A stretch of 21,595 nt of DNA from an uncultured Bacteroidota bacterium (GCA_903898215.1 CAIUEQ010000179.1:1-21595), one strand, 5' to 3'; shown: positions 1 through 8,125, numbered from the stretch's first letter. Numbers and translations are program-made. Notes: generated by a model not told the origin, from the sequence alone.

Positions 1-5
1 CAAAT

Positions 6-830
6 CTATTTAAGTTTCTTAAAGTTTCTGTTTCCCAATAAAGATTTCATTTGAGAGATTGCTACTTGATTGAGTTGCTGTAATCGTACACTTTGTTTTA
101 ATCCCTGATGAATTAAAACGGAGTTGATGCTTTCCATATTTGATAACACAACTAATTGTTCGATGCTAGCTGAATCACGAATATTGCCATCTGTTTTTGG
201 ATTTGAATCTCTCCATTGTTTTGCAGTAATTCCAAACAGCGCCATGTTTAACATATCGGCTTCAATGGCATACACTGCATTTATTTGATCTCTATTTAAT
301 TCCTTTGGAATCAGATTTTCTTTAATTGCATCAGTATGAATTTGATAATTTATTTTTGCAAGAGTTCGTTGAAAGTTCCATCCTAATTTCAAACGATCGT
401 TTTCATCTTCTTTAAGTCGTTGAAATTCTCTGATGAGATAAAGTTTGAAAACAGGACTGATTGCAGAACCGAATTCAAATGCAATATCTTTATGAGCAAA
501 CGTCCCTCCATATCTTCCTGATTTGGAAATGATACCAATTGCATTTGTTGCGTAAATCCATCTTTGTGGAGAAAGAACAAAATAATTATGACCAGCTTCA
601 ATTTTAAACCTCTCGAATTCGAGAGGTTTAAAATTTGGATTACACAATTTTTCCCATAAACCAATAAATTCAATGGTGCTTCGACTTCGCATCCAATTAT
701 TTATAATGGCAAAAGGTTCTGAAGTATTTCGAGATTTAGCAATATCTGTAAGCGATATATAATCGTTTATTCCTTCTAAAAAAAGTGTAACCTCTGTTCC
801 TTTTACATTAATAGTGTTTTTTGTTTTCAT
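6..830 (-). CDS. KilA-N domain protein
   Basis: This is a 274-residue protein whose first ~110 residues resemble the KilA-N domain, a DNA-binding-type module found in phage antirepressor-like proteins and in stand-alone bacterial proteins. Visible landmarks are the N-terminal ISLTDIAK segment (about 25-32), the NPNFKP..EF segment (64-72), and the well-conserved SPQRWI..TNAIGIISKSGRYGGTFAHKDIAFEF stretch (about 88-121), followed by an ISPVFKLYLIREFQRLK helix. The C-terminal half is predicted helical and I do not recognise it. ATG at 830 is the only reasonable start. A perfect 36-bp palindrome (600-635) sits in frame and encodes residues 66-77. The gene lies 43 bases downstream of kdsD on the same strand. 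No phage genes are visible beside it, but the other side is outside the window. The target and role are unknown; a regulatory or mobile-element-derived role is inferred from the family only. Confidence 0.85.
   Translation of the reverse strand: MKTKNTINVKGTEVTLFLEGINDYISLTDIAKSRNTSEPFAIINNWMRSRSTIEFIGLWEKLCNPNFKPLEFERFKIEAGHNYFVLSPQRWIYATNAIGIISKSGRYGGTFAHKDIAFEFGSAISPVFKLYLIREFQRLKEDENDRLKLGWNFQRTLAKINYQIHTDAIKENLIPKELNRDQINAVYAIEADMLNMALFGITAKQWRDSNPKTDGNIRDSASIEQLVVLSNMESINSVLIHQGLKQSVRLQQLNQVAISQMKSLLGNRNFKKLK
600..635. repeat. perfect 36-bp palindrome inside the KilA-N gene
   Basis: Every base from 600 to 617 pairs with its mirror in 618-635, centred on GAATTC at 615-620; the symmetry breaks at 599/636. 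Arm core is TTTTAAACCTCTCGAA. In the reading frame of the host gene it is exactly 12 codons (residues 66-77, NFKPLEFERFKI). There is no spacer, so as DNA it could form a cruciform and as RNA a long hairpin. Confidence 0.97.
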
Positions 831-873
831 TTTGAGTATTTAAATTTGGCCTTGTTTCATATTTAATTTTCGG

Positions 874-1818
874 TCAACTCGCAATGCTATAAATCTGAAC
901 AATGCCTTGCAATTTACCTTTATCACCAACAAGCAAAGAAGTGATTTTATGATTATTCATCAATTCTTCAGCTTCTGCCATCATCATATTTTTGGATATC
1001 ACACGAGGATTGCTTGTCATAATTTGTGAAGCATTCATATCAAATAATTTGGCAGTAAACTTATCCATTGCTCTACGCAAATCACCGTCAGTAATTATTC
1101 CTTTGATAATATTTTTATCGATTACAATTGCTAATCCTAATCGTCCGCTGCTCATGGTATTGATAACTTGTTTGATACTGTCATTTAATTTTACAACCGG
1201 CAATTCTTTTTTAAACATGCAACTCTCAACGGTTGTCAACAACTTTTTCCCTAAACTTCCTCCGGGATGGAACTGAGCAAAATCCTTGGGTTGAAAATCT
1301 CTTGCTTTCATTAATGCAACAGCTAACGCATCGCCCATTGCAAGTGTTGCTGTAGTTGATGATGTTGGTGCTAATTCAAGCGGGCAAGCTTCTTTATAAA
1401 CTTTTACATTCAAATGAAAATCAGAATTTAAAGCCAAAGTTGATTTTGGATTTCCGCTAATTCCTATAAACTTTATTTTATTAGCTTTTATAAATGGAAT
1501 TAATTTAAGCAACTCTTCTGTTTCGCCAGAGTATGAAATTCCAATAAAAATATCTTCCTTTTTAACCACACCTAAATCACCATGAAAAGCTTCAACAGGA
1601 TGCATAAAAAAACTTGGTGTACCTGTACTCGCAAAAGTTGCAGATATTTTTCTTCCTATCAATCCAGATTTGCCAACACCTGAAACAACTAAGCGTCCTT
1701 TGGTTTTCAAAATCGCTTCTATTGCCAAATCAAAATTACCATCCAGCTGCTTGCTTAAATCAGTAAGTGATTTTGCTTCAATTTCAAAAACCTCTTTTGC
1801 AAATTTTGTATACTTCAT
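874..1818 (-). CDS. kdsD: arabinose-5-phosphate isomerase, KpsF/GutQ family
   Basis: The enzyme interconverts D-ribulose 5-phosphate and D-arabinose 5-phosphate, the first committed step to KDO for lipopolysaccharide, in the cytoplasm. The layout is a sugar-isomerase (SIS) domain at about 35-170 followed by two CBS domains at about 205-314. Diagnostic SIS motifs are SGVGKSGLIGRK (46-57), HPVEAFHGDLG (73-83), SYSGETEE (95-102) and CPLELAPTSSTTAT (145-158). K50 and H184 (FHPGGSLG) are at the positions of catalytic residues in the family. The second CBS has the IKGIITDGDLRR signature. The 314 residues compare well with ~325 for enterobacterial KdsD. The gene lies 93 bases downstream of the PorE-like gene. 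No other KDO gene (kdsA, kdsB, kdsC) is nearby, so the placement is not a dedicated KDO operon. Confidence 0.95.
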   Translation of the reverse strand: MKYTKFAKEVFEIEAKSLTDLSKQLDGNFDLAIEAILKTKGRLVVSGVGKSGLIGRKISATFASTGTPSFFMHPVEAFHGDLGVVKKEDIFIGISYSGETEELLKLIPFIKANKIKFIGISGNPKSTLALNSDFHLNVKVYKEACPLELAPTSSTTATLAMGDALAVALMKARDFQPKDFAQFHPGGSLGKKLLTTVESCMFKKELPVVKLNDSIKQVINTMSSGRLGLAIVIDKNIIKGIITDGDLRRAMDKFTAKLFDMNASQIMTSNPRVISKNMMMAEAEELMNNHKITSLLVGDKGKLQGIVQIYSIAS

Positions 1819-1911
1819 ATCAAAAATTGTTAACTGTTAATAGCTAAATTTTAAATATTGAACGTAAAAATTCACTTTTTACTTTCAACTTTTTTATTTT
1901 TACTTTTGAAT

Positions 1912-3807
1912 TTACTTGCTCGTAATTTTAAATTCTGTTCTTCTGTTTTTTTGCCTTCCTGCTTCAGTTTTATTATCGGCAATTGGCTGCGAATCGGCAT
2001 AACCTTTATATGTTAAACGAAAATCTTCGATACCGTTTTGTATTAAATATTCGTGTACAGCTTTTGCTCTATTAGCTGAGAGCACACTATTACGGGCTTT
2101 ATCACCGGTATTATCTGTATGTCCGCCAACTTCAATTCGTATCTGCGGATTTAATTTTAAAAACGAAAGCAATTTCCCAAGTTCAATTTTTGATTCTTCA
2201 CGAAGGATAAATTTGTCGACATCAAAGAATACATTTTTCAATACCACTCGTTCTCCTTCAATCATTGGATTGAGCGGAACATCTAGTTTTAAAGGATCTA
2301 CAGACGACTGATCTTTTAAAGAAAAATTGTCTGAATAAAATAAATATCCATCGCAAGAAACATTTAAGGCATAATTTTTATTTCCCTGCAAGCATGCGAT
2401 AAACTCACCAGAAATTTTATTTGAAACAGTTTCAATAAATGGTTTTCCTGTTTCCAGATCTATCAATTCAATTCTTGCTTTTAGTTTTTGCATCGTGCGA
2501 GAATCATAAACGACACCTTTGATAAAACCAGTTTTTTGTGGTCGTGCTTCATCATATAATTCGAAGGAATATAAATCTAAACCTCCATACGAATCTTCTC
2601 TTTTGGTTGCCACATATGCATCTTTTCCGTTTGTTGAAATAATCATACAACGTTGGTCGTATTGATTATTGATTGGGTATCCTAAATTTTTTGGATCGCC
2701 CCATCTCCCATCATTTTGTTTGCGTGCAACAAAAAAATCTGTCTTCCCCATTCCGGGATGACCATCGGAAGTGAAATATAAAGTTTTATCATCTTTTGAA
2801 ATAAATGGACCTTCATCATTTCCTTCAGAATTAATTGTTGGTCCAAGATTTTGTGGAACACTCCAATGACCTTTGCCGTATGTGGATTTCCAGATATCCA
2901 TTTTGCCATAACCACCGGGACGATTACTTGTGAAATATAAAGTACGCCCATCAAATGAAACTGATGGTTGTGATTCCCAATTAATGGTATTTATAGGAAA
3001 GCCTAAATTTCTTGGTTCACTCCATCTATCGCCATCTAATGCCGAGAAATATAAGTCACAACTTCCTGCACCAGTTTCACGATTACACGCTGTATAAAAT
3101 ACATATTGACCATCGGAAGAAACTGAAATAGTTCCTTCATTTCCATCTGTGTTAATAGGATAACCTAAATTTTGAGCAGGACTCCATCCGTCTTTTATTC
3201 TTTTGCTGATATAAAAATTTTCGGTGTAATTTTTTTCAAATCTTGTAAATATTAATGTTTGATCATCGATGGTTAAACCCGGAAAATATTCATCCAATGC
3301 TGAGTTCACATTTGAACCTAAATTTTTTGGTGCAAATGGAACTGGATGCAACAAAGCATCTTTACCAAATGTTGCAGTAATTTTTACCTTTTTAACTTTT
3401 ACAGGATCAATCTGATCACCTTTTAACACTTCGTATTTTGTAATGTTTTCGAGTGCTTTATCATAATCACCATCATCAATAGCAACAACAGCGATTTTAT
3501 AATATGGAATTTGAAATTCTTTTTTTAGAGAAACAATCGTATCATAAATACTTAATGCTTTTTTATAGTCTTCATTCTGCTCATAAATATCAGCTTTGAG
3601 CATCATCGCATCAATAAATTTCGGATCCTCCTTTAAGCATTTATTTAAAGTTGCGAGCGCATGAAGATTATCCATCTGGGTGAAATATTTCAATGCATCG
3701 CCAAACATATTCTCGGCTTTTTTATTTTTAGTACCGGTAAAAACTGTTTGCTGTGCCGATGATTGCAGGAAAAAGAAAATCGAAATGATAAATATGAAGT
3801 TACGCAT
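1912..3807 (-). CDS. PorE-like OmpA family protein (TPR, WD40-like propeller, CRD, OmpA)
   Basis: Exported envelope protein, 631 residues from the start chosen here. An upstream in-frame ATG at 3867 would add 20 residues, but the ATG at 3807 directly begins a typical signal peptide (MRNFIFIISIFFFLQSSAQ). In this numbering: TPR-like helices at ~30-130, WD40/PD40-type beta-propeller blades at ~160-415 (repeats of LYFTSxRPGG..G..DIW and W..PxNLGxPINT), a carboxypeptidase-regulatory-type beta-sandwich at ~427-500, and a C-terminal OmpA peptidoglycan-binding domain at ~520-631 (FFDVDKFIL, GGHTDNTGDKARN, LSANRAKAV, GRQKNRRTEF). The same domain order is described for PorE, a T9SS protein linking the outer-membrane machinery to peptidoglycan, and two T9SS cargo genes are at the right end of the window. 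No lipobox Cys follows the signal peptide. Bacteroidota carry several such paralogues, so the PorE role is an inference. Confidence 0.9.
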   Translation of the reverse strand: MRNFIFIISIFFFLQSSAQQTVFTGTKNKKAENMFGDALKYFTQMDNLHALATLNKCLKEDPKFIDAMMLKADIYEQNEDYKKALSIYDTIVSLKKEFQIPYYKIAVVAIDDGDYDKALENITKYEVLKGDQIDPVKVKKVKITATFGKDALLHPVPFAPKNLGSNVNSALDEYFPGLTIDDQTLIFTRFEKNYTENFYISKRIKDGWSPAQNLGYPINTDGNEGTISVSSDGQYVFYTACNRETGAGSCDLYFSALDGDRWSEPRNLGFPINTINWESQPSVSFDGRTLYFTSNRPGGYGKMDIWKSTYGKGHWSVPQNLGPTINSEGNDEGPFISKDDKTLYFTSDGHPGMGKTDFFVARKQNDGRWGDPKNLGYPINNQYDQRCMIISTNGKDAYVATKREDSYGGLDLYSFELYDEARPQKTGFIKGVVYDSRTMQKLKARIELIDLETGKPFIETVSNKISGEFIACLQGNKNYALNVSCDGYLFYSDNFSLKDQSSVDPLKLDVPLNPMIEGERVVLKNVFFDVDKFILREESKIELGKLLSFLKLNPQIRIEVGGHTDNTGDKARNSVLSANRAKAVHEYLIQNGIEDFRLTYKGYADSQPIADNKTEAGRQKNRRTEFKITSK

Positions 3808-3868
3808 GATGTACGCAATATATGTTTTTAAACTATTCTGTAAAACCGAAATTAAACACAAAAACAAC

Positions 3869-4501
3869 TTAAGGAATATTCATGTACTTATGAGTTTGCA
3901 AGGAAATTTTCCAGCGAGGATTTTGCTTAACAAATTCTATAATATCAGATAAAATTTGAGATGATTTATCCCACTCAGGTTGTAAATACAATTGACAATT
4001 ATTTGAAACTTTCAGTGTGTTTTTTTCAGCCCAATCAAAATCAGAATTATTAAAAACTACAACTTTTAATTCGTGAGCTTTTGATAAAACATCACCAAGC
4101 GGTGCTTTAAATTTTTTTGGTGAAACACATATCCAATCAATATCTCCGCTTAACGGATAAGCTCCTGAAGTTTCAATATTTACTTCAATATTTTTTTGAT
4201 GAAGTGCTTTTGTCAACTCACTCAAATCATACATCAAAGGCTCGCCTCCGGTAATTACAGCAAGGTTTGCATTTGCATCAGTACAAAACTTTACGATTTC
4301 ATCAACAGAAAATAATGTATGCTTTGAAGCATCCCAACTTTCTTTCACATCACACCAAACACAACCAACATCACATCCGCCAAGGCGAATAAAATACGCA
4401 GCCCTTCCTTGATGAAATCCTTCACCTTGAATGGTGTAGAAATGTTCCATGACGGGAAGGGCCGATTTTAGATTTACGATTTTAGATTTATCCATTTTCA
4501 C
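3869..4501 (-). CDS. queE: 7-carboxy-7-deazaguanine synthase (radical SAM)
   Basis: Converts 6-carboxy-5,6,7,8-tetrahydropterin to 7-carboxy-7-deazaguanine in the queuosine / preQ0 pathway. The 4Fe-4S-binding cysteines are C43, C47 and C50 in GGCDVGCVWC, the CxxxCxxC radical-SAM motif. The preceding FYTIQGEGFHQGR (21-33) and following TGGEP (SAM-binding) are typical of QueE. Length is 210 residues, normal for the family. ATG at 4501 overlaps the end of the upstream four-helix-bundle gene by 14 bases; ATG at 4495 is an alternative. The LPVMEHFYTIQ segment looks conserved, which argues against starting at M18 (4450). Residues ~4-13 are encoded by a 14-bp tandem repeat, so the extreme N-terminus may be recently acquired. 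The other queuosine genes (queC, queD, queF) are not in the window. Confidence 0.95.
   Translation of the reverse strand: MKMDKSKIVNLKSALPVMEHFYTIQGEGFHQGRAAYFIRLGGCDVGCVWCDVKESWDASKHTLFSVDEIVKFCTDANANLAVITGGEPLMYDLSELTKALHQKNIEVNIETSGAYPLSGDIDWICVSPKKFKAPLGDVLSKAHELKVVVFNNSDFDWAEKNTLKVSNNCQLYLQPEWDKSSQILSDIIEFVKQNPRWKISLQTHKYMNIP
4463..4490. repeat. 14-bp tandem direct repeat at the queE start / four-helix stop
   Basis: CGATTTTAGATTTA occurs twice back to back (4463-4476 and 4477-4490) with no mismatch. The repeat contains the stop codon of the upstream four-helix-bundle gene (4488-4490) and encodes part of the QueE N-terminus, so it spans the gene overlap. Confidence 0.9.
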
Positions 4502-4841
4502 GGGATGTTTTTCTGATAGATGAAAAAATTGCTGTCAGTTCATTAGCTTCCTTCATTAGAATTCTAATACTGTCATTTTTTAATAATTCACTTTCATTTA
4601 TTAACTCAAGCCAGAATAAAGATTCATCCGCCTCTTCCAAAACAATTCCAATTTTATTTATAAAATCAGATTTTGATTTTGCTTTGCATGCAGCACGATA
4701 ATTTGCTGCAACAGAAGTTGCTGATCTTAATAATTGGTTAAACAAAACCTGAGTAATATGATCTTGTTTAACCGACCTAAGAAACATGATAATATCTAGA
4801 GCAAATTTCTTTGTTCTGTTTTTGAGTTGAGTGCTGTCCAT
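4488..4841 (-). CDS. four helix bundle protein (23S rRNA intervening-sequence protein family)
   Basis: A 117-residue, all-helical protein of the family named after proteins encoded in 23S rRNA intervening sequences, and annotated in many Bacteroidota genomes as 'four helix bundle protein'. Recognisable features are FLRSVKQDHITQVLFNQLLRSATSVAANYRAA (about 21-51), the FINKIGIVLEEADESLFWLELI segment (about 60-81), and a final helix ending SSIRKTSREN. No 23S rRNA gene is present, so this is a free-standing chromosomal copy. It lies 27 bases downstream of folD and overlaps queE by 14 bases, so it is probably co-transcribed with them. Its biochemical function is not known. Confidence 0.9.
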   Translation of the reverse strand: MDSTQLKNRTKKFALDIIMFLRSVKQDHITQVLFNQLLRSATSVAANYRAACKAKSKSDFINKIGIVLEEADESLFWLELINESELLKNDSIRILMKEANELTAIFSSIRKTSRENG

Positions 4842-4868
4842 AGGAAAATTCTTAAATCTTAAATTAAA

Positions 4869-5753
4869 TTACATGCTTGTTGCTGAACTCAAATTCCTGC
4901 GATTAACAGCATCAATAGTATTCAACAATAACCCGATTCTTGTCATTGGTCCAACGCCACCGGGAACAGGAGTAATGAATGAAGATTTTGGTGCAACATC
5001 ATTAAAGTCCACATCGCCTTTTAGCACATATCCTTTTGGATTTGAAGCATCATCAACTCTTGTTATACCAACATCAATTACAACTGCTCCTTCTTTGATC
5101 ATGCTCGCTTTTAGAAATTCTGGTTTACCCAAAGCTGCAATAACGATATCTCCTTGTTGAATAAAACTTTCAATATTTTTTGTTTTGCTATGGCAAACTG
5201 TAACGGTACAATTTTTTTGCAACATCAATGCGCTCATAGGTTTTCCTACAATATCACTTCTTCCAATAATTACACAATGTTTACCGGATGTTTCCACTTG
5301 ATAATGTTCAAGCAACTTAATAATTCCATAAGGAGTGGCAGGCAAAAAGCAAGGCAATCCTTTAAACATCAAACCAACATTCATTGGGTGAAATCCATCC
5401 ACATCTTTTTTCCAAGAAATAGTTTCGGTAACTTTTTTTTCTGAGATATGTTTTGGTAATGGAAGTTGAACAATGAGTCCATCAATGTCGGCATTGTTAT
5501 TCACTTTTTCTACTTCGTTTAATAATTCAGCTTCAGTGATGCTTTCCGGAAAACGAAGCACAGTTGAATCGAATCCAACCTCGAAACAATCTTTTTCTTT
5601 TGCTGCAACATAAGTCATGCTCGCTCCTACCGAACCAACTAAAATAGCGGCAAGATGAGGAACTTTTTTACCTTCAGCTTTTAACTGATCAACTTCAATT
5701 TTAATTTTTGCTTTTAATGTTTTTGCAACTGCGTTGCCGTTTAATGTTTGCAT
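4869..5753 (-). CDS. folD: methylenetetrahydrofolate dehydrogenase / methenyltetrahydrofolate cyclohydrolase
   Basis: Bifunctional cytoplasmic enzyme interconverting 5,10-methylene-, 5,10-methenyl- and 10-formyl-tetrahydrofolate, supplying one-carbon units for purines and formyl-Met. The 294-residue protein has the two FolD signatures: the catalytic-domain YVAAK (Y48, K52) with DGLIVQLPLP (91-100) and D119 in KDVDGFHP, and the NAD(P)-binding domain VIIGRSDIVGKPM (161-173) followed by the near-C-terminal TPVPGGVGPMTR (261-272). All key residues (Y48, K52, Q96, D119) are present. It follows the DUF1569 gene by 83 bases, a gap that contains an inverted repeat, and precedes the four-helix-bundle gene by 27 bases. 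It is probably the first gene of a folD / four-helix / queE group. Confidence 0.98.
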   Translation of the reverse strand: MQTLNGNAVAKTLKAKIKIEVDQLKAEGKKVPHLAAILVGSVGASMTYVAAKEKDCFEVGFDSTVLRFPESITEAELLNEVEKVNNNADIDGLIVQLPLPKHISEKKVTETISWKKDVDGFHPMNVGLMFKGLPCFLPATPYGIIKLLEHYQVETSGKHCVIIGRSDIVGKPMSALMLQKNCTVTVCHSKTKNIESFIQQGDIVIAALGKPEFLKASMIKEGAVVIDVGITRVDDASNPKGYVLKGDVDFNDVAPKSSFITPVPGGVGPMTRIGLLLNTIDAVNRRNLSSATSM

Positions 5754-5777
5754 AATTTATATAATTATTGAATGACA

Positions 5778-5822
5778 GAATGAGTGAATCTGTGAATAAA
5801 AAAATCAATCATTCACTCATTC
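5778..5822. repeat. inverted repeat between DUF1569 gene and folD
   Basis: GAATGAGTGAAT at 5778-5789 is the exact reverse complement of 5811-5822 (12-bp arms, 21-base AT-rich loop). It lies downstream of the DUF1569 stop and upstream of folD on the minus strand. The position suits a transcript-end hairpin, but there is no clear U-run after the stem on the minus strand, so calling it a terminator is tentative. Confidence 0.6.
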
Positions 5823-5836
5823 ACTAATTTAAATAT

Positions 5837-6289
5837 TTAAAATCCAAATTGTTGTAAATGATGATCGATATGTTTGTATTGTCCCAGACCGTTTTGCTCG
5901 GGAGTTAATTTACCCCAAAAAGGATTAGGGTGTTTGGTGCATTTTGTTTCACCACCTTTTGAAAATTCAGTCATAATGGCGATTAGATTTGCTTTCTCTT
6001 TTTCAAAATCTTTATCCAAGCCTGTCATAATAAATGCTGGAGCAGTTGGTGAATTTTGCTGCCAAGGCTTATCATTATAATAATTCTTTTTGATAAATGG
6101 AGCTAAAATCCGACCTATTAACATTCTGGGTTCGTTTACCTTACCTGTTGCTATTATTAGAGGTTCCACACAATGAGCTAGCATTTGTGCCGCATTCATT
6201 TTACCCCATATCGCTTTTGTTTCTGGTGTTAGCTTATCTATACGTGATATAACTTCTTTTAGTGTTTCTGGATTGTAGATTGATTTCAT
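5837..6289 (-). CDS. DUF1569 (DinB-like) protein
   Basis: A 150-residue cytoplasmic protein recognisable as DUF1569, a branch of the DinB/YfiT-like putative metalloenzyme superfamily of four-helix bundles. Typical elements are WGKMNAAQMLAHC (about 28-40), the C-terminal HPNPFWGKLTPEQ (about 119-131), and QYKHIDHHLQQFG at the end. Conserved histidines (in LAHC and KHIDHH) are at positions used as metal ligands in the wider superfamily; whether metal is bound here is inferred. There is no signal peptide. It lies 48 bases downstream of lepA on the same strand. The substrate and role are unknown. Confidence 0.88.
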   Translation of the reverse strand: MKSIYNPETLKEVISRIDKLTPETKAIWGKMNAAQMLAHCVEPLIIATGKVNEPRMLIGRILAPFIKKNYYNDKPWQQNSPTAPAFIMTGLDKDFEKEKANLIAIMTEFSKGGETKCTKHPNPFWGKLTPEQNGLGQYKHIDHHLQQFGF

Positions 6290-6337
6290 TTTTTATTATT
6301 ATTTTGATTACAATATTATAAAGAATTATTTACAACA

Positions 6338-8125
6338 TTAATCCAATTTCAACACAGCCATAAATGCCGATTGTGGAATTTCAACATTCCCAACTTGCTT
6401 CATTCTTTTCTTTCCTTCTTTTTGTTTCTCTAGCAATTTTCGTTTACGTGTAATATCACCACCATAACATTTTGCAGTTACATCTTTACGCATGGCTTTG
6501 ATAGTTTCGCGTGCAATTACTTTAGCTCCAATTGATGCTTGAATGGGAATTTCAAACTGATGACGAGGAATAAGTTCTTTCAACTTTTCACAAATTTTCT
6601 TTCCCCAATCGTAAGCTCTATCACGATGTATAATTGCCGACAATGCATCCACAACATCTTTATTCAATAAAATATCAAGCTTCACTAAATGCGAAGGACG
6701 GTAACCAATAGGATGATAATCGAAGGAAGCATATCCTCTTGAAACAGTTTTAAGTCTGTCGAAAAAATCAAAAACTACTTCCGCCAAAGGCATATCAAAT
6801 TTTAATTCGATACGATCGGTAGTTAAATAATTTTGGTTAATGAGCGTGCCTCGTTTGTTCAAACACAAACTCATAATAGTTCCAATATATTCAGTACGAG
6901 TAATTATTTGTGCTGAGATAAACGGCTCTTCCAATTTATCAATTCTACTTACATCCGGAAGATCGCTTGGATTATTTACAACAACGATATCTCCATTAGT
7001 AAGATAGGCATGGTACGATACATTGGGAACAGTAGTGATCACAGTCATTCCAAACTCACGTTCCAAACGCTCCTGGATAATTTCCATGTGAAGCATTCCT
7101 AAAAATCCGCAACGGAAACCAAATCCTAATGCTGCCGAACTTTCGGGTTCATAAGTCAAAGAAGCATCATTTAATTGAAGCTTTCCCATCGAATCGCGAA
7201 GCACTTCAAAGTCTTCTGTATCTACAGGATAAATTCCTGCAAAAACCATAGGTTTCACATCTTCAAAACCGTGAATAGCCTCGGCTGTAGGGTTATCAAG
7301 AAGGGTAATAGTATCACCAACTTTAACTTCTTTGGCATCTTTTATTCCGGTAATCACGTATCCAACATCGCCTGCAAAAATTGTTTGCTTTGGCTCTTTA
7401 TTCAATTTCAATACTCCTACTTCATCTGCAAAATAGGTATTGCCTGTTGACATAAATTTGATCTTGTCATTCTTGCTCAACTTTCCATCAATGATTCTGA
7501 AATATGCAATGATTCCACGAAACGAATCAAACATCGAATCAAATATCAAAGCTTTTAACGGAGCATTTAAATCACCTTTTGGAGCAGGAACACGATGAAC
7601 AATTTCACGTAATATCTCATGCACACCGGCACCTGTTTTTCCACTTGCACGCATAATGTCTTCACGTTTGCAGCCAATAAGATTAACAATTTCGTCACTC
7701 ACTTCTTCAGGCATCGAACTTGGCAAATCAATTTTATTTAGAACAGGAATAATTTCCAATCCCTGATCAATTGCCAAATATAAATTTGAAATAGTTTGTG
7801 CCTGAATACCCTGAGCTGAGTCAACAATAAGCAATGCTCCATCACAAGCTGCAATGGAACGCGATACTTCATAACTAAAATCAACATGCCCCGGAGTATC
7901 GATTAGATTTAAGATATATTTCTTTCCATCTAATTCGTAATTCATTTGTATAGCATGACTTTTAATTGTGATGCCACGCTCACGTTCAAGGTCCATATTA
8001 TCCAACAACTGCGCCTGCATATCGCGTTTGTTAATGGTATTGGTATATTCCAATAATCTATCAGCAAGTGTACTCTTCCCGTGATCTATATGTGCGATGA
8101 TGCAAAAATTCCTAATATTCTCCAT
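6338..8125 (-). CDS. lepA: elongation factor 4 (LepA), translational GTPase
   Basis: Ribosome-associated GTPase related to EF-G; in other bacteria it affects initiation and back-translocation and is dispensable in rich conditions. The 595-residue length matches the family (~600). GTP-binding motifs: G1 AHIDHGKST (11-19), G2 RERGITIK (48-55), G3 DTPGH (76-80), G4 NKID (130-133). The LepA-specific C-terminal region is intact, including GYRPSHLVKLDILLN, the CYGGDITRKRKLLEKQKEGKKRM stretch, and the ending VEIPQSAFMAVLKLD. ATG at 8125 gives the standard N-terminus MENIRNFCIIAHIDHG. In many bacteria lepA neighbours lepB; here its neighbours are a barrel protein upstream and a DUF1569 protein downstream. 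Confidence 0.98.
   Translation of the reverse strand: MENIRNFCIIAHIDHGKSTLADRLLEYTNTINKRDMQAQLLDNMDLERERGITIKSHAIQMNYELDGKKYILNLIDTPGHVDFSYEVSRSIAACDGALLIVDSAQGIQAQTISNLYLAIDQGLEIIPVLNKIDLPSSMPEEVSDEIVNLIGCKREDIMRASGKTGAGVHEILREIVHRVPAPKGDLNAPLKALIFDSMFDSFRGIIAYFRIIDGKLSKNDKIKFMSTGNTYFADEVGVLKLNKEPKQTIFAGDVGYVITGIKDAKEVKVGDTITLLDNPTAEAIHGFEDVKPMVFAGIYPVDTEDFEVLRDSMGKLQLNDASLTYEPESSAALGFGFRCGFLGMLHMEIIQERLEREFGMTVITTVPNVSYHAYLTNGDIVVVNNPSDLPDVSRIDKLEEPFISAQIITRTEYIGTIMSLCLNKRGTLINQNYLTTDRIELKFDMPLAEVVFDFFDRLKTVSRGYASFDYHPIGYRPSHLVKLDILLNKDVVDALSAIIHRDRAYDWGKKICEKLKELIPRHQFEIPIQASIGAKVIARETIKAMRKDVTAKCYGGDITRKRKLLEKQKEGKKRMKQVGNVEIPQSAFMAVLKLD

Noticed and set aside
389..673. 94-residue minus-strand ORF inside the KilA-N gene
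   Set aside because: It is in another frame of a recognisable gene, has no family features, and exists only because the true gene lacks stops in that frame.
6..830. KilA-N gene as evidence of a prophage
   Set aside because: No integrase, phage structural gene, att-like repeat or composition change is seen in the neighbouring sequence; the family also occurs as isolated chromosomal genes.
1819..1911. AT-rich run with AAAGTAAAAA / GTGAATTTTT similarities between kdsD and the PorE-like gene
   Set aside because: Only 7-bp imperfect inverted matches in low-complexity AT-rich sequence; not distinguishable from chance.
3680..3952. 90-residue plus-strand ORF spanning the queE / OmpA-protein junction
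   Set aside because: It is antisense to two recognisable genes and shows no domain, signal peptide or promoter.
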